Below are positions 24,312 to 35,996 of a stretch of DNA of 64,000 bases, one piece after another. The notes under the pieces were generated by a model. That model did no database searches. It saw nothing but the letters and a program-made list of their open reading frames with translations, and was not told the origin of the DNA. The DNA is taken from NCBI RefSeq assembly GCF_028649535.1, contig NZ_JAQSJE010000001.1, positions 248,001 through 312,000 of the forward strand, written 5' to 3'. The translations under genes and the position numbers were made by a program. Source of the stretch: Mannheimia cairinae. Its GTDB lineage: Bacteria; Pseudomonadota; Gammaproteobacteria; Enterobacterales; Pasteurellaceae. How positions within the stretch are numbered: the stretch's first letter is position 1; every line of letters starts with the position of its first letter.

Positions 24312-25451
24312 ATGAGCCAGTTATTTCCAGAAGCAACTACACGTAACCAAGCACCATACCGCAATGATGTGGTGGGAAGTTTTTTACGTACTGATGCGTT
24401 AAAGCAAGCAAGAGAAGATTTTAATCAACAAAAAATCAGCCGTGAACAGTTACGGGAAGTTACTCGTCAAGAAGTTAAAAAATTAGTTGAATTACAAAAA
24501 AAGCACGGTTTACACGCTGTATCTGACGGTGAATTTAGCCGTGCTTGGTGGCATTTAGATTTCTTAGCTGAATTAGATGGTATGGATTGGCAAGAAACTG
24601 AAATCTTTAACGTAAATTTCACAGGACATAAACCAAAAGGTCAAACCGTGAAAATTGTGGGCAATATTGATTTCTCTGATAATCACTCATTTGTTGATGC
24701 TTACCGAATTTTAAAAGAAGCAGCGGGCGATTACCCAACAAAATTCACTATCCCAGCTCCAAATATGTTACACATTATTTGCTGTGTGCGTGCTGAAGAT
24801 TATCAACCTCTTCCGCAATATCAAGACGAGCAAAAATTATATGATGATATTGCTAATGCTTATATCAAAGCAATGAATAAGTTCTATGAAATGGGCTTAC
24901 GTAACCTGCAATTAGATGATACAAGCTGGGGGCAATTCTGTGCCGCAGATAAACGTAAAGAGTTTGAGGCTCGTGGTTTTAACTTAGATGAGTTAGCAGA
25001 AAAATATGTGGCATTATTAAATCGTATTGTCGATGCTAAACCAGCTGATATGTCTATTACTATGCATATCTGCCGTGGTAACTTCCGCTCATCTTGGTTC
25101 TCAGAAGGCAGTTATGCACCTGTTGCTGAAGTATTATTTGGTAAATGCCGTGTTGATGGTTTCTTCTTAGAATATGATACTGAACGTGCAGGCGGTTTTG
25201 AGCCACTACGTTATATTAAAGATCAGCAAGTTGTATTAGGTTTAATTACCTCTAAATTTGGTGATTTAGAAGATAAAAATGCAATTATTGCTCGTATTCA
25301 AGAAGCTGCAAAAATTGTGCCGATTAATCAACTTTGCTTATCACCACAGTGCGGTTTTGCCTCAACAGAAGAAGGCAATATCTTAACGGAAGAAGCACAA
25401 TGGGCAAAATTAGATTTAATTAAAGAAATTGCTGAGGAAGTATGGGGTTAA
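24312..25451 (+). CDS. Cobalamin-independent methionine synthase core-type protein
   Basis: A 379-residue protein matching the C-terminal catalytic half of MetE, like YxjG/YxjH of Bacillus. The zinc ligands are visible: His and Cys in MHICRGN and Cys in CLSPQCGFAS. DVVGSFLRTD at the start and LQLDDTSWGQF in the middle are family motifs. The N-terminal half of MetE, which helps bind polyglutamated methyltetrahydrofolate, is absent, so the methyl donor may be different. A role in methionine salvage or homocysteine methylation is likely. AGGAG precedes the ATG, and a terminator at 25471 closes the unit. Confidence 0.85.
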   Translation: MSQLFPEATTRNQAPYRNDVVGSFLRTDALKQAREDFNQQKISREQLREVTRQEVKKLVELQKKHGLHAVSDGEFSRAWWHLDFLAELDGMDWQETEIFNVNFTGHKPKGQTVKIVGNIDFSDNHSFVDAYRILKEAAGDYPTKFTIPAPNMLHIICCVRAEDYQPLPQYQDEQKLYDDIANAYIKAMNKFYEMGLRNLQLDDTSWGQFCAADKRKEFEARGFNLDELAEKYVALLNRIVDAKPADMSITMHICRGNFRSSWFSEGSYAPVAEVLFGKCRVDGFFLEYDTERAGGFEPLRYIKDQQVVLGLITSKFGDLEDKNAIIARIQEAAKIVPINQLCLSPQCGFASTEEGNILTEEAQWAKLDLIKEIAEEVWG

Positions 25452-25470
25452 TCAACTCTTTATAACTCAT

Positions 25471-25506
25471 AAAAAATAGCCGAGTTTTGAATGCTCGGCT
25501 ATTTTT
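25471..25506. terminator. Bidirectional terminator
   Basis: AAAATAGCCGAG pairs with CTCGGCTATTTT between the convergent MetE-core and DASS transporter genes. Confidence 0.88.
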
Positions 25507-25518
25507 ATATTTACATTG

Positions 25519-26910
25519 CTACAACCAGAACAAATAACCTGCTGTTGCAATTATTAGCATACATAATAAATCCATTTTATAAGATTTCAGCATATCTCGT
25601 TGTCGAATAAGCCCTGTTCCATAAATAATCGCATTTGGCGGTGTGCCTACAGGTAACATAAAAGCACAAGATGCACCTAAACCGATAATTAGTGCAAAAC
25701 CAAGAGGGTTCATATTCAAGGCTTCGGCAATAGAGATAAAAATTGGCACAAGCAATGCTGCACTCGCCGTATTTGAGGTAAATTCTGTTAATACCACAAT
25801 AAACGCTGCAATAATTAAGCAGATAATAAAGTAATGCTTTCCTTCAATAAGAGCGACAATCCCCTCTGCCATAATGCGACTTGCCCCCGTATGGCTTAAC
25901 ACTGCACTTAATGTTAAACCTCCGCCAAATAAGAATAGAACACCCCACTCAGTTCCTTCTTGAATTTGTTTCCAACTAACTACTTTCGTAACACAAAGTA
26001 GTAATGATGCCGCAAGTGCAATAATACTATCGAAACTGCCAATATTTGTTTTTAATCCTAAAAACTGAGATAAGAGAGGGTTAAGCTTCCCACCTAAAAT
26101 CCAACAACAGGCAATGAATATAAAAATGATCAGCGTAATAATACGGTTTTTATTCAAGCCTATTTGTTCAAATTCAAACTGAAATTCGCCTTTAAATTTA
26201 GGTTTAAAGTTTAAATATAAGATAAAAATCACTAGTGGTAGCAATAATAGCATCATTGGTAAGCCATACATTAGCCACTGTGAAAAACTCAGATGTAGCT
26301 GTGAAGCTACAATCGCATTAGGAGGGCTACCTACTAATGTCCCCATTCCACCAATACCAGCACTATAGGCAATTCCAAGTAGCACAAAAGTATAGGTATT
26401 ATGTTCTGACACTTTATCCATTTTGCTTAAAATACCTAAAGCAAGTGGTAACATCATTGCTGCAGTTGCAGTATTACTCATCCACATTGATAAAAAAGCG
26501 GTTACAATAAATAAATACAACACTGCAACAAATAGTTTTCCATTTGCTAATGCCATAATTTTGTTGGCAATCATTTTATCTAATTTTTGAATATGTAATG
26601 CAGTTGCTAGAGCAAACCCTCCAAAAAACAAGAAGATAGTCGGATCAGCAAAAGCAATTAACGCTTCTTTTGAAGTAACTAATCCAAGCCCTATTGCTAA
26701 AACAGGTACAAATAGTGCAGTTACTGTAACGTGTACTGCTTCTGTTAGCCATAATACTGCTACAAAAGCAAGTAATGCCAAACCTTTAGTTGGCTCTGGC
26801 TCAAAAGGAAGCCATTTTAATAAAGCAAAGAAAAGTGCTACATCCACTAAGAAAATAGCCATATCACGCCTATCTTTTCTAATTTTATTTAAGGCTGGAG
26901 AATTCGTCAT
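25519..26910 (-). CDS. Sodium-coupled divalent anion transporter (DASS/SLC13)
   Basis: A 463-residue inner-membrane protein with about 11-12 hydrophobic segments. The two Ser-Asn-Thr signatures of the family are present, MWMSNTATAAMMLPLA and EFTSNTASAALLVPI, each followed by a proline-rich NPPNAI-like loop (GSPPNAIVAS, GTPPNAIIYG). Such proteins import dicarboxylates such as succinate, or sulfate or citrate; the substrate is not fixed by sequence. A weak FNR-like site (8 of 10) lies near 26999-27012, which would fit anaerobic C4-dicarboxylate use. Single gene, convergent with the MetE-core gene. Confidence 0.88.
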   Translation of the reverse strand: MTNSPALNKIRKDRRDMAIFLVDVALFFALLKWLPFEPEPTKGLALLAFVAVLWLTEAVHVTVTALFVPVLAIGLGLVTSKEALIAFADPTIFLFFGGFALATALHIQKLDKMIANKIMALANGKLFVAVLYLFIVTAFLSMWMSNTATAAMMLPLALGILSKMDKVSEHNTYTFVLLGIAYSAGIGGMGTLVGSPPNAIVASQLHLSFSQWLMYGLPMMLLLLPLVIFILYLNFKPKFKGEFQFEFEQIGLNKNRIITLIIFIFIACCWILGGKLNPLLSQFLGLKTNIGSFDSIIALAASLLLCVTKVVSWKQIQEGTEWGVLFLFGGGLTLSAVLSHTGASRIMAEGIVALIEGKHYFIICLIIAAFIVVLTEFTSNTASAALLVPIFISIAEALNMNPLGFALIIGLGASCAFMLPVGTPPNAIIYGTGLIRQRDMLKSYKMDLLCMLIIATAGYLFWL

Positions 26911-27053
26911 TTAACATCCTTATAAACTTCATTTAACGATAATTAATTTATTATATTAACTAATATTTAACACCCCATTCAAAAAATATAGAAAATTTAT
27001 GAGATAAATCAAAATCTAGGTAGAAATGATTAAGGAATACTGACTTTTAAACA

Positions 27054-27086
27054 AAAAATCCACCTGCTATAAAGAGGTGGATTTTT
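27054..27086 (-). terminator. dxr terminator
   Basis: AAAAATCCACCT pairs with AGGTGGATTTTT; the T run on the minus strand ends the dxr transcript. Confidence 0.85.
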
Positions 27087-27109
27087 ATCTTTCGCAATAT
27101 GTTTTATGA

Positions 27110-28300
27110 TTAAAGTTGCATAACGGCTTGTTTTGCTAATTCTCTGGCAAGTTTGTCGATATGCAATACATCGGCAATTTCTCGCACTTGGATAGGTGCG
27201 ATGTTTTCAACGACAGTTCGGTTTACATTCACAATATCGGTAAAGCGAATTTGTTCATTTAAGAAAGCTTCTACTGCAATTTCATTCGCCGCATTCATTG
27301 CAGTGGTTGCGTATTGCCCTTCGGCAAAAGCATCAATCGCTAATTTTAAGTTTGGGTAACGAGCGAAATCCGGCTCAATAAAGGTCAATTCTTTTAATTT
27401 AAAGAAATCTAACGGCGGCACACCTGCGTTAATACGGTTTGGATATGCCATTGTATGTGCAATCGGGGTACACATATCCGGATTCCCCATTTGGGCAATA
27501 ACCGAACCGTCAATATAACGTACCATTGAATGAATAATTGACTGCGGATGAATAATAATTTCCATTTCATCTTCAGAAGCATTAAATAACCAGCGAGCCT
27601 CAATGTATTCCAAGCCTTTGTTCATCATTGTGGCAGAATCCACCGAGATTTTTTTGCCCATTGACCAATTTGGGTGAGCAACTGCTTGAGCTGGAGTAAT
27701 CGCATCAAATTCTGAAAGCGGTTTGGTGCGGAAAGGGCCACCCGAGCCGGTTAAAATAATTTTGCTTACCCCTAATTCAGAAAGCGGACAAAAACCGACT
27801 TTTTGCTGGGCTTCTGGCGGAAGAGATTGGAAAATCGCATTATGTTCGCTATCAACAGGTAATAATTTCGCCCCTGATTTTCGAGCTTCATCAATAAAAA
27901 TCTGTCCACAAGTGACTAACGATTCTTTATTTGCCAATAAAACTTTTTTACCGGCTTTTACCGCAGAAAGTGTGGGTAACAAGCCAGCCGCTCCAACGAT
28001 TGCCGCCATTACCATATCCACTTCTGAATGTGCAGAAAGTTCACAAATTGCTTTCTGCCCTGCTAATACCTCCGTTTTTACCCCTCGTTTAAGAAGGGCG
28101 GATTTTAACTGTTGAGCGGCATTTTCATCATCAAGGGCGGCAAATTTTGGTTGATATTTTTCGCATTGCTCTAGCATCAAGGCTACATTTTTACCGCCAA
28201 CTAAGGCAAAGACTTCATATTCGGTTTTATTTTGTTCAACAACAGATAAAGTGCTTTTACCAATAGAACCTGTTGAACCTAAAATCACTAATTTTTTCAT
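27110..28300 (-). CDS. dxr: 1-deoxy-D-xylulose 5-phosphate reductoisomerase
   Basis: NADPH-dependent enzyme making 2-C-methyl-D-erythritol 4-phosphate, the committed step of non-mevalonate isoprenoid synthesis. It has 396 residues. The N-terminal nucleotide-binding loop is [13 protein letters not shown]. The metal and substrate residues fall in [11 protein letters not shown] and the conserved [24 protein letters not shown]. Terminal helices begin near 310. The gene lies downstream of relA, separated by an uptake-sequence hairpin. Confidence 0.97.
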   Translation of the reverse strand: MKKLVILGSTGSIGKSTLSVVEQNKTEYEVFALVGGKNVALMLEQCEKYQPKFAALDDENAAQQLKSALLKRGVKTEVLAGQKAICELSAHSEVDMVMAAIVGAAGLLPTLSAVKAGKKVLLANKESLVTCGQIFIDEARKSGAKLLPVDSEHNAIFQSLPPEAQQKVGFCPLSELGVSKIILTGSGGPFRTKPLSEFDAITPAQAVAHPNWSMGKKISVDSATMMNKGLEYIEARWLFNASEDEMEIIIHPQSIIHSMVRYIDGSVIAQMGNPDMCTPIAHTMAYPNRINAGVPPLDFFKLKELTFIEPDFARYPNLKLAIDAFAEGQYATTAMNAANEIAVEAFLNEQIRFTDIVNVNRTVVENIAPIQVREIADVLHIDKLARELAKQAVMQL

Positions 28301-28323
28301 TATTTATTCTCTTTAAAAATTGG

Positions 28324-28372
28324 CAAGCGGTCATTTTTTATTTGCAATTTACTACCTAAAAATGACCGCTTG
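28324..28372. repeat. Head-to-head uptake-sequence pair between relA and dxr
   Basis: CAAGCGGTCATTTTT (28324-28338) and AAAAATGACCGCTTG (28358-28372) form a perfect 15-bp inverted repeat, a likely hairpin at the end of relA. Confidence 0.8.
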
Positions 28373-28376
28373 TTAC

Positions 28377-30578
28377 TTAACTTGCAAGACGTTTAGCCTC
28401 AATCACATCATCTAATTGTGCAATACGAGCCAATAATTTACTTAATATTTCAACGTTATTAAGCTGAATTTCCATATCAATGGTAGCAAGACTACGTTTG
28501 ACATCAGTTCGGCTTGAAACGCCAAGCACGTTCACTTTTTCGTTTGCCATAATCGCACTGACATCTCGCAATAAACCATTGCGGTCATTGGCAATCACTC
28601 GAATAGTCAGACTTAAACCTGCGGAATAGCCTTCTCCCCAGTCGGCATCAACAACACGTTCAGGGTTTATACTTTGTAGCTCAAATAATTGCTCACAATC
28701 AGCACGATGAATGGAGATGCCTCGCCCTTGGGTAATATAGCCGACAATTTCATCGCCCGGTATCGGTTGGCAACAACGGGCAATGGAGTGCATCAAATTC
28801 CCCACACCTTCAACAATCACATAACCTTTGCTTGGTTTAGCTTGATTATTGATATTTTTATTAACCTGCTTAAGTACTGCTTCATCTTCTTGTTCAGCTG
28901 TTGGCTTAATCAGTTTTGATTGCAAATAGTGCATTAGCTGGTGCAAACGAATATCGCCACCGCCAATACCGGCATAAAGATCATCAAACTGTTTTAGGTT
29001 ATAACGTGGTAAAGCATATTCTTCAATTTGTTTTAGGGTAAAACCATATTTTGCCATTTCTTCTTCTAAGGCTTCTTTACCGATTGGAATATGTTTTTCT
29101 CGGTCTAATTTTTTAAACCAGGCAATAATTTTTGAACGAGCCTTGCCCGTGTTCACAAAGCCTGCATTCGGGTTTAACCAATCTCGGCTTGGGTTAGGTT
29201 GTTTTTGAGTGATGATCTCAACTTGATCGCCCATTTGTAAATGGTAAGTGAATGGCACAATTCGCCCAGCCACTTTTGCCCCAATACAACGGTGCCCGAT
29301 TTCACTATGAATCGCATAGGCAAAATCAAGTGGGGTGGCTTTTTGTGGTAAGTCGATTACCTCGCCTCTTGGGGTAAAGACATAAACACGATCATCAAAA
29401 ACTTGTGTTCGCATTTCAGCCACCACATCGCCCGAATCAGCAATATCATTTTGCCATTCAAGTAATTTACGTAGCCAAACAATTTTTTCTTCATAGCCTG
29501 AACGTCCTGCGGTTGCCCCTTCTTTATATTTCCAGTGAGCTGCCACACCAAGCTCTGCATCATCGTGCATTTTTTGGGTACGAATTTGCACTTCGATGGT
29601 TTTATCACCTTCACCTAAAACAACCGTATGAATTGATTGATAGCCATTTGGTTTTGGATTAGCGATATAATCATCAAAATGCTCTGGTAAATGAGTATAT
29701 TTGGTATGGATAATCCCTAATGCGGTGTAGCAATCTTCCAGTGTCGGCACAATGACCCTAACGGCTCGAATATCAAAAAGCTGATTGAACTTCAAGCGTT
29801 TTTTCTGCATTTTTTTCCAAATACTGTAGATATGTTTCGGGCGACCATAAATCTGCACGTTTTCAATTTCCGGCGTTAAACAAGCGGTTAAATCTGCCAC
29901 GAAATTTGCAATATAACGCTCTCGATCTAAACGACGTTCGGCAAGCTCAAATTTTGCAATTTGAGTGTAAGAAACTGGATGTAAAATGCGGAAGCAATAA
30001 TCTTCTAGCTCCCATTTAAGTTGCCCAATACCCAAGCGGTTTGCCAGAGGTGCATAAATATGCGAACACTCTTTGGCGGCTAATACAGTATCTTCTTCAG
30101 AATGGTGATGACCATCACGTAAATAAGCAATTCGTTCGGCAAGTTTAATGACTACACAACGGAAATCGTCCACCATTGCTAGCAACATACGGCGGATATT
30201 ATCGATTTGTAGATCAGAGGCATTATTCGCACTTAATTGGCGAATATTCTCCATTTCGAGTACACCTTTGACCAAGTTTTTGATTTGGTTACTAAAATCG
30301 TCTTTTAATTGAACAAGATCGATAATATTGTGCTTAACTAGCGGAAACAGTAAAGCGGCTACAAGGCTATCATCATCCATATTTAAACCGTGTAAAACTT
30401 CCACCATTTCAATGCCGTACCACATTAAACTATAGTCTGTATCGAGTTGTTCTTGTGCATAGTTCCAAGCGTATTGAATGCGTTCAAAAGTCACAGGCGA
30501 CATATTTAAACTCGTACTCCAGCTCGATAACTCAAAATTATTTGAATCAAGTTGGTGAGAATAACGAATTGCTACCAT
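28377..30578 (-). CDS. relA: (p)ppGpp synthetase RelA
   Basis: Ribosome-associated enzyme making (p)ppGpp during amino acid starvation. It has 733 residues from the ATG at 30578, which has AGGAGG before it; the frame is open 24 codons further but without a site. The N-terminal HD region is degenerate (AALLFPLVKHN in place of HD), as in synthetase-only RelA. The synthetase core includes HIYSIWKKM and FDDYIANPKPNGYQSIHT. The TGS domain (VYVFTPRGEVIDLP), the zinc-finger domain (SIARCCQPIPGDEIVGYI) and a C-terminal ACT domain follow in order. It is divergent from hemA. Confidence 0.97.
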   Translation of the reverse strand: MVAIRYSHQLDSNNFELSSWSTSLNMSPVTFERIQYAWNYAQEQLDTDYSLMWYGIEMVEVLHGLNMDDDSLVAALLFPLVKHNIIDLVQLKDDFSNQIKNLVKGVLEMENIRQLSANNASDLQIDNIRRMLLAMVDDFRCVVIKLAERIAYLRDGHHHSEEDTVLAAKECSHIYAPLANRLGIGQLKWELEDYCFRILHPVSYTQIAKFELAERRLDRERYIANFVADLTACLTPEIENVQIYGRPKHIYSIWKKMQKKRLKFNQLFDIRAVRVIVPTLEDCYTALGIIHTKYTHLPEHFDDYIANPKPNGYQSIHTVVLGEGDKTIEVQIRTQKMHDDAELGVAAHWKYKEGATAGRSGYEEKIVWLRKLLEWQNDIADSGDVVAEMRTQVFDDRVYVFTPRGEVIDLPQKATPLDFAYAIHSEIGHRCIGAKVAGRIVPFTYHLQMGDQVEIITQKQPNPSRDWLNPNAGFVNTGKARSKIIAWFKKLDREKHIPIGKEALEEEMAKYGFTLKQIEEYALPRYNLKQFDDLYAGIGGGDIRLHQLMHYLQSKLIKPTAEQEDEAVLKQVNKNINNQAKPSKGYVIVEGVGNLMHSIARCCQPIPGDEIVGYITQGRGISIHRADCEQLFELQSINPERVVDADWGEGYSAGLSLTIRVIANDRNGLLRDVSAIMANEKVNVLGVSSRTDVKRSLATIDMEIQLNNVEILSKLLARIAQLDDVIEAKRLAS

Positions 30579-30844
30579 TAAGCCTCCTTGTAAAACTTTA
30601 TGAAAATAACACCGCTTGCGGCGATGCAACCGACTCAAAATGAAGTTCAATTATACGTGGAATTTAAAAAAAAGCTTACTTTTTATATAAGTTTCACTTC
30701 ACACTTGATTTAAATTTACTCATTATGAGGTAGTTACCTTGTGATAAATCAAACCTATCAGCACAATCATTTGCACAGGTCCGCTCTCTTGATTAAAATG
30801 CTTCAGTTTTTTATTTTAATCGCATTTTATGCTTGTGGGTAATA

Positions 30845-32152
30845 ATGACAATTTTAGCTTTAGGTATCAATCATAAAACAGCCTCTGTAGGTTTAAGGGA
30901 GAAAGTTGCGTTTGTTGATAACAAACGTGAACTTGCCCTTGAACAAATTCAGCAAGATGGCTTAGCTGAAAGCGTTGTTATACTTTCCACTTGTAACCGC
31001 ACAGAGCTTTATTTCCACCAGCCGAATATCTCCCCTCAAGAAGATAATCCCGAAAATATTCAATGGCGGGAGAAATGTTTCCAATGGTTTGCCAATATTC
31101 ATCAGCTTGATGAAAATGAACTACGTGAATGCTTATATTTCAAACAAAATATGGACGCTGCAAACCACTTAATGAAAGTGGCAAGTGGGTTAGACTCTTT
31201 AATTTTGGGCGAACCGCAAATTCTTGGTCAAGTTAAACAAGCTTACCAATACAGTGAGGAATTTTATCAGCAACACCAAGGGGCAATGTCCACTAAGCTT
31301 TCTCGTTTATTCCAACGTACCTTTGCAACCGCAAAACGTGTCCGTTCAGAAACAGAAATTGGTAGTCAAGCCGTTTCAGTTGCTTATGCTGCTTGTGGTT
31401 TAGCTCGTCAAATTTTTGATAATTTTGGCAAGTTGCGTTTCTTGCTAGTTGGAGCAGGAGAAACCATTGAGTTAGTGGCTCGTTATCTTATTCAGCACGG
31501 GGCGAAAAATATTATGGTGGCAAACCGTACCCATATTCGAGCTGAAATGCTGGCGGAAAAACTAGATACCCCAATGCAAATTTTATCACTGAGTGCATTG
31601 CAATTAGGCTTAAATCAAGCTGATGTGGTCATTAGCTCAACAGGCAGTCCTGATATGTTGATTAGCAAAGAGATGGTACAAATTGCTCAAAAACAACGTC
31701 AGTTTGCCCCACTACTCTTAATTGATATTGCGGTTCCTCGTGATATTGATGAAAAAGCTGGCGAATTAGACGGAGTTTATGCCTATAGTGTAGATGATCT
31801 ACAAAATATCATTCAACGCAATATGGCACAACGTGAAGAAGCTGCAAAACAAGCGACAGAAATTGTCAAAGAGGAAAGCAAAGCCTTTTTTGAATGGTTA
31901 AAACAACAGCAATCTAGCGATTTAATTAAACGCTACCGTCAAGATGCAGAACAAATCCGCCAAGAATTATTGGAAAAAGCATTACAAGCGATTCAGCAAG
32001 GTCAAGAAAGTGAAAAAGTGCTGAATGAATTAAGCTATAAATTAACTAATCAGTTACTACACGCACCAACCCAAGCATTGCAATCTATGGCAAAAAGCGG
32101 TAATTCAACTGGCTTGCAGAGTTTTTCTAAAGCATTGAAATTAGATTCTTAA
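30845..32152 (+). CDS. hemA: Glutamyl-tRNA reductase
   Basis: Reduces glutamyl-tRNA to glutamate-1-semialdehyde, the first step of C5-pathway haem synthesis. It has 435 residues from the ATG at 30845 ([19 protein letters not shown]); a TTG four codons earlier is unlikely. The catalytic Cys is in [10 protein letters not shown], the NADPH loop is [16 protein letters not shown], and the C-terminal helix mediates dimerisation. Haem synthesis is notable because some Pasteurellaceae lack this enzyme; with hemW it indicates a haem-making strain. A half-conserved FNR-like site lies at 30739-30752. Confidence 0.97.
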   Translation: MTILALGINHKTASVGLREKVAFVDNKRELALEQIQQDGLAESVVILSTCNRTELYFHQPNISPQEDNPENIQWREKCFQWFANIHQLDENELRECLYFKQNMDAANHLMKVASGLDSLILGEPQILGQVKQAYQYSEEFYQQHQGAMSTKLSRLFQRTFATAKRVRSETEIGSQAVSVAYAACGLARQIFDNFGKLRFLLVGAGETIELVARYLIQHGAKNIMVANRTHIRAEMLAEKLDTPMQILSLSALQLGLNQADVVISSTGSPDMLISKEMVQIAQKQRQFAPLLLIDIAVPRDIDEKAGELDGVYAYSVDDLQNIIQRNMAQREEAAKQATEIVKEESKAFFEWLKQQQSSDLIKRYRQDAEQIRQELLEKALQAIQQGQESEKVLNELSYKLTNQLLHAPTQALQSMAKSGNSTGLQSFSKALKLDS

Positions 32153-32183
32153 GCTTCTTTTATCTAACTTAATAAATAAAGAA

Positions 32184-32214
32184 AAGCCATTTAGCTTGAG
32201 AAGCTAAATGGCTT
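32184..32214. terminator. Bidirectional terminator between hemA and purA
   Basis: AAGCCATTTAGCTT and AAGCTAAATGGCTT make a 14-bp perfect stem with a 3-base loop. It lies between convergent genes; T runs are weak. Confidence 0.7.
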
Positions 32215-32220
32215 AAGTTT

Positions 32221-33537
<1,317 letters not shown>

Positions 33538-33574
33538 TCAAATTAATAATCACAACTCATTATAGACTCATATT

Positions 33575-33632
33575 ACAAGCGGTCAATTTTTTAAACTCTT
33601 TTGCAAAATTTTAAAAAAGAATACCCGCTTGC
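33575..33632. repeat. Head-to-head uptake-sequence pair
   Basis: ACAAGCGGTC (33575-33584) and CCCGCTTGC (near 33624-33632), upstream of purA. Confidence 0.65.
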
Positions 33633-33656
33633 AACAAGTTTAATAAATAGAAAATC

Positions 33657-33683
33657 AAAAACCCGATACAAGATCGGGTTTTA
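33657..33683 (-). terminator. hflC terminator
   Basis: ACCCGAT (33661-33667) and ATCGGGT (33673-33679), with A/T flanks; TTTTT follows on the minus strand. Confidence 0.8.
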
Positions 33684-33693
33684 TTAGATACAG

Positions 33694-34581
33694 TTATTTT
33701 GTAGGTGCTTGCATAAAGCGTAAGAATTCGCTATTTGGTTTTAATAACATCATATTATTTTGACCTTCAGCAAAACTATCTTCATAAGCTTTTAAGCTAC
33801 GCACAAAGCTATAAAATTCCGGCTCATTACCAAAGGCATCTGCATAAAGTTTTGCAGCTTGTGCATCGCCCTCACCTCGTAATTCTTGTGCGGTTCTATT
33901 TGCATTTGCCAAAATCAGTACAACTTTCTTATCTACTTCAGCACGAATAATCTCAGCTTTTTCGTTACCTTGTGAGCGGTGTTCACGAGCAACCGCATCA
34001 CGTTCTGCACGCATACGTTGGTAAATAGAAGATGAAACTTCATTTGGAAGGTTGATCTGTTTTACACGAACATCAACTACTTCCATCCCTAAACGTTCTG
34101 TACCATCTTCCCCGGCATTTAATGCTTTTTGGGCCCCCGCCATTAATTCACCACGAGAACCGGAAACAATATCTTTAATGGTACGAGAACCAATTTCTGA
34201 ACGCAGACGGTCACTTACTTTACGACGTAACAAATCTGCAGCTTTTTGGTAATCGCCACCTGTTGAGGTATAGAATTGACCAAAATCGCTGATTCGCCAT
34301 TTCACATAAGAATCAACAAGTAAGTCCTTCTTCTCCACCGTAACAAAGCGATCTTCTTGACCATCTAACGTTTGAATACGAGCACTTAACACTTTTAAGT
34401 TATCAATAAATGGTACTTTAAAATGAATTCCTGGCTCATATACCACCACTTTTTGATCACTGTCACGATGTACTTTATTAAAACGTAGCATAATGCCACG
34501 CTCACCTTCATTCACAATAGTCAGAGATTGAAGAACAATAAATGCAATCACTGCAATTACAGGCAATAGTAATTTACGCAT
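33694..34581 (-). CDS. hflC: HflC, modulator of FtsH
   Basis: A 295-residue SPFH/prohibitin-family membrane protein. One N-terminal membrane anchor (residues 4-21) is followed by the SPFH domain (VNEGERGIMLRFNKV) and an alanine/glutamate-rich coiled coil (REHRSQGNEKAEIIRAEVDKK). With HflK it forms a periplasmic cage around FtsH and limits its proteolysis. It is only two bases downstream of hflK, in one operon. Confidence 0.96.
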   Translation of the reverse strand: MRKLLLPVIAVIAFIVLQSLTIVNEGERGIMLRFNKVHRDSDQKVVVYEPGIHFKVPFIDNLKVLSARIQTLDGQEDRFVTVEKKDLLVDSYVKWRISDFGQFYTSTGGDYQKAADLLRRKVSDRLRSEIGSRTIKDIVSGSRGELMAGAQKALNAGEDGTERLGMEVVDVRVKQINLPNEVSSSIYQRMRAERDAVAREHRSQGNEKAEIIRAEVDKKVVLILANANRTAQELRGEGDAQAAKLYADAFGNEPEFYSFVRSLKAYEDSFAEGQNNMMLLKPNSEFLRFMQAPTK

Positions 34582-34583
34582 TA

Positions 34584-35822
34584 TTAAAATCTCCCTCTAC
34601 GTGTTGGTTCCTGCTGAGGCTCCGTAGTTTGTGGCTGAACCTGTTGTACATTCGGCTGAACACCTTGTTGCTGTTGCACTACTGTTTTTGCAGGTGCTGC
34701 ATTTTGATTCACGTTCACTTGTGATGAATTATTCATTAATTTATCAAAAGGCAGCACATTTAAGTTACTACCCTCTGAATCCATTACCACTTTCGGTGTG
34801 TTTTTCATCACTTTTTCCATTGTTTGAATATATAAACGCTCACGAGTTAATTCTGGTGATGCTTTATACTCAGGTAAAAGTTTGCTTAAACGATCCACTT
34901 CCCCTTTTGCATTTAATACTACCGCTTCTTTATAAGCTTCTGCTTGTTCAATAGTACGCTGAGCTTGACCACGAGCAATCGGCTCTTCTCCTCTTGCGTA
35001 AGCTTCTGCTTCACGAATTAAGCGTTGTTCGTCTTCTTGTGCTTTAATTGCATCATCAAATGCTGCTTTTACATCTTCTGGCGGACGAGCATATTGGAAG
35101 TTTACGTCCGTTACCAATAACCCCATATCGTAAGTTTTGATAATATCACGCAATGTACTCCAGGTTCTTTCACGTACTGTCGCACGCCCTGTTGTTAGAA
35201 TTTCATCCATCGTCATATGGCCGATAACATAACGTAAAGCACTATCTGTCGCTTGTTTTAGGCTATCATCTGGGCTGTTTACATTAAATAGATATTTAGC
35301 AGGGTCTTCTACTCGGTACTGAACGGTCATTTCAACCTGTACCATATTTTCATCTTGGGTTAGCATTGAACCGCTAGTATTTAATTCAGAAACACGTTCT
35401 ACATTCACACGTTGTACAGAATCAATAAAAGTTGGTTTCCAGTTTAAACCAGGTAATACAATACTATCTAATTTACCAAGACGAGTAACAACTCCACGCT
35501 CCGCTTCTTGTACGGTATAGAAACCAGAACCTGCCCAAACAACTGCGGCAAGTCCTAAAATAATCGGTAAAAATTTGCCAAAACTCGCATTGTTTTGATT
35601 GTTCGATCCATTATTAGATCCATTTCCACCACCCATTTTTTTCAATAAGCTATTAAATACAGCCTCTAGATCTGGGGGTTGTTGTTCATTTCGTTGATTA
35701 TTAGTTGGCTCTTGTTGAGAACCTTGACCTTGCGGGTCTTGCTGTTCAGGCTTTTGTTCCGGTCTTTTTTGACCAGGCTTACCCCAAGGGTCTTGCTGAT
35801 TACCTGATTCATTCCACGACAT
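34584..35822 (-). CDS. hflK: HflK, modulator of FtsH
   Basis: Partner of HflC, 412 residues from the ATG at 35822 (MSWNESGNQQDPWGKPG), which has GGAG eight bases upstream. Residues 1-70 are Gln/Pro/Asn-rich and cytoplasmic, a membrane segment lies near 85-103 (FLPIILGLAAVVWAGSGFY), then the SPFH domain and coiled coil follow. The tail after about 360 is again Gln-rich low-complexity (PAKTVVQQQQGVQPNV), typical of this family in Pasteurellaceae. First gene of the hflKC operon. Confidence 0.96.
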   Translation of the reverse strand: MSWNESGNQQDPWGKPGQKRPEQKPEQQDPQGQGSQQEPTNNQRNEQQPPDLEAVFNSLLKKMGGGNGSNNGSNNQNNASFGKFLPIILGLAAVVWAGSGFYTVQEAERGVVTRLGKLDSIVLPGLNWKPTFIDSVQRVNVERVSELNTSGSMLTQDENMVQVEMTVQYRVEDPAKYLFNVNSPDDSLKQATDSALRYVIGHMTMDEILTTGRATVRERTWSTLRDIIKTYDMGLLVTDVNFQYARPPEDVKAAFDDAIKAQEDEQRLIREAEAYARGEEPIARGQAQRTIEQAEAYKEAVVLNAKGEVDRLSKLLPEYKASPELTRERLYIQTMEKVMKNTPKVVMDSEGSNLNVLPFDKLMNNSSQVNVNQNAAPAKTVVQQQQGVQPNVQQVQPQTTEPQQEPTRRGRF

Positions 35823-35950
35823 AAATATCTCCAAAAAAATCGACTAATACATTCTAATCAATAAAATGCAAGTTAGAGATTGTACCTATTTGCCAATCGT
35901 TTGACTAGGTTTATTGGCTAAATAAGCGGTCTTTTTTTATTATTTTTTTA

Positions 35951-35980
35951 CAAAAAAATAGGGTGATAAATTCACCCCAT
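35951..35980 (-). terminator. trxA terminator
   Basis: GGGTGA (35961-35966) and TCACCC (35972-35977), with TATTTTTTT following on the minus strand. Confidence 0.75.
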
Positions 35981-35996
35981 TTTACCCTACAAAAAA

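Noticed and set aside
26999-27012. FNR-like sequence upstream of the DASS transporter.
   Set aside because: One half-site is poor (8 of 10 overall); not strong enough for a separate feature.
30739-30752. FNR-like sequence TTGTGATAAATCAA upstream of hemA.
   Set aside because: Only 8 of 10 fixed bases match and the spacing to a promoter is unclear; noted only under hemA.
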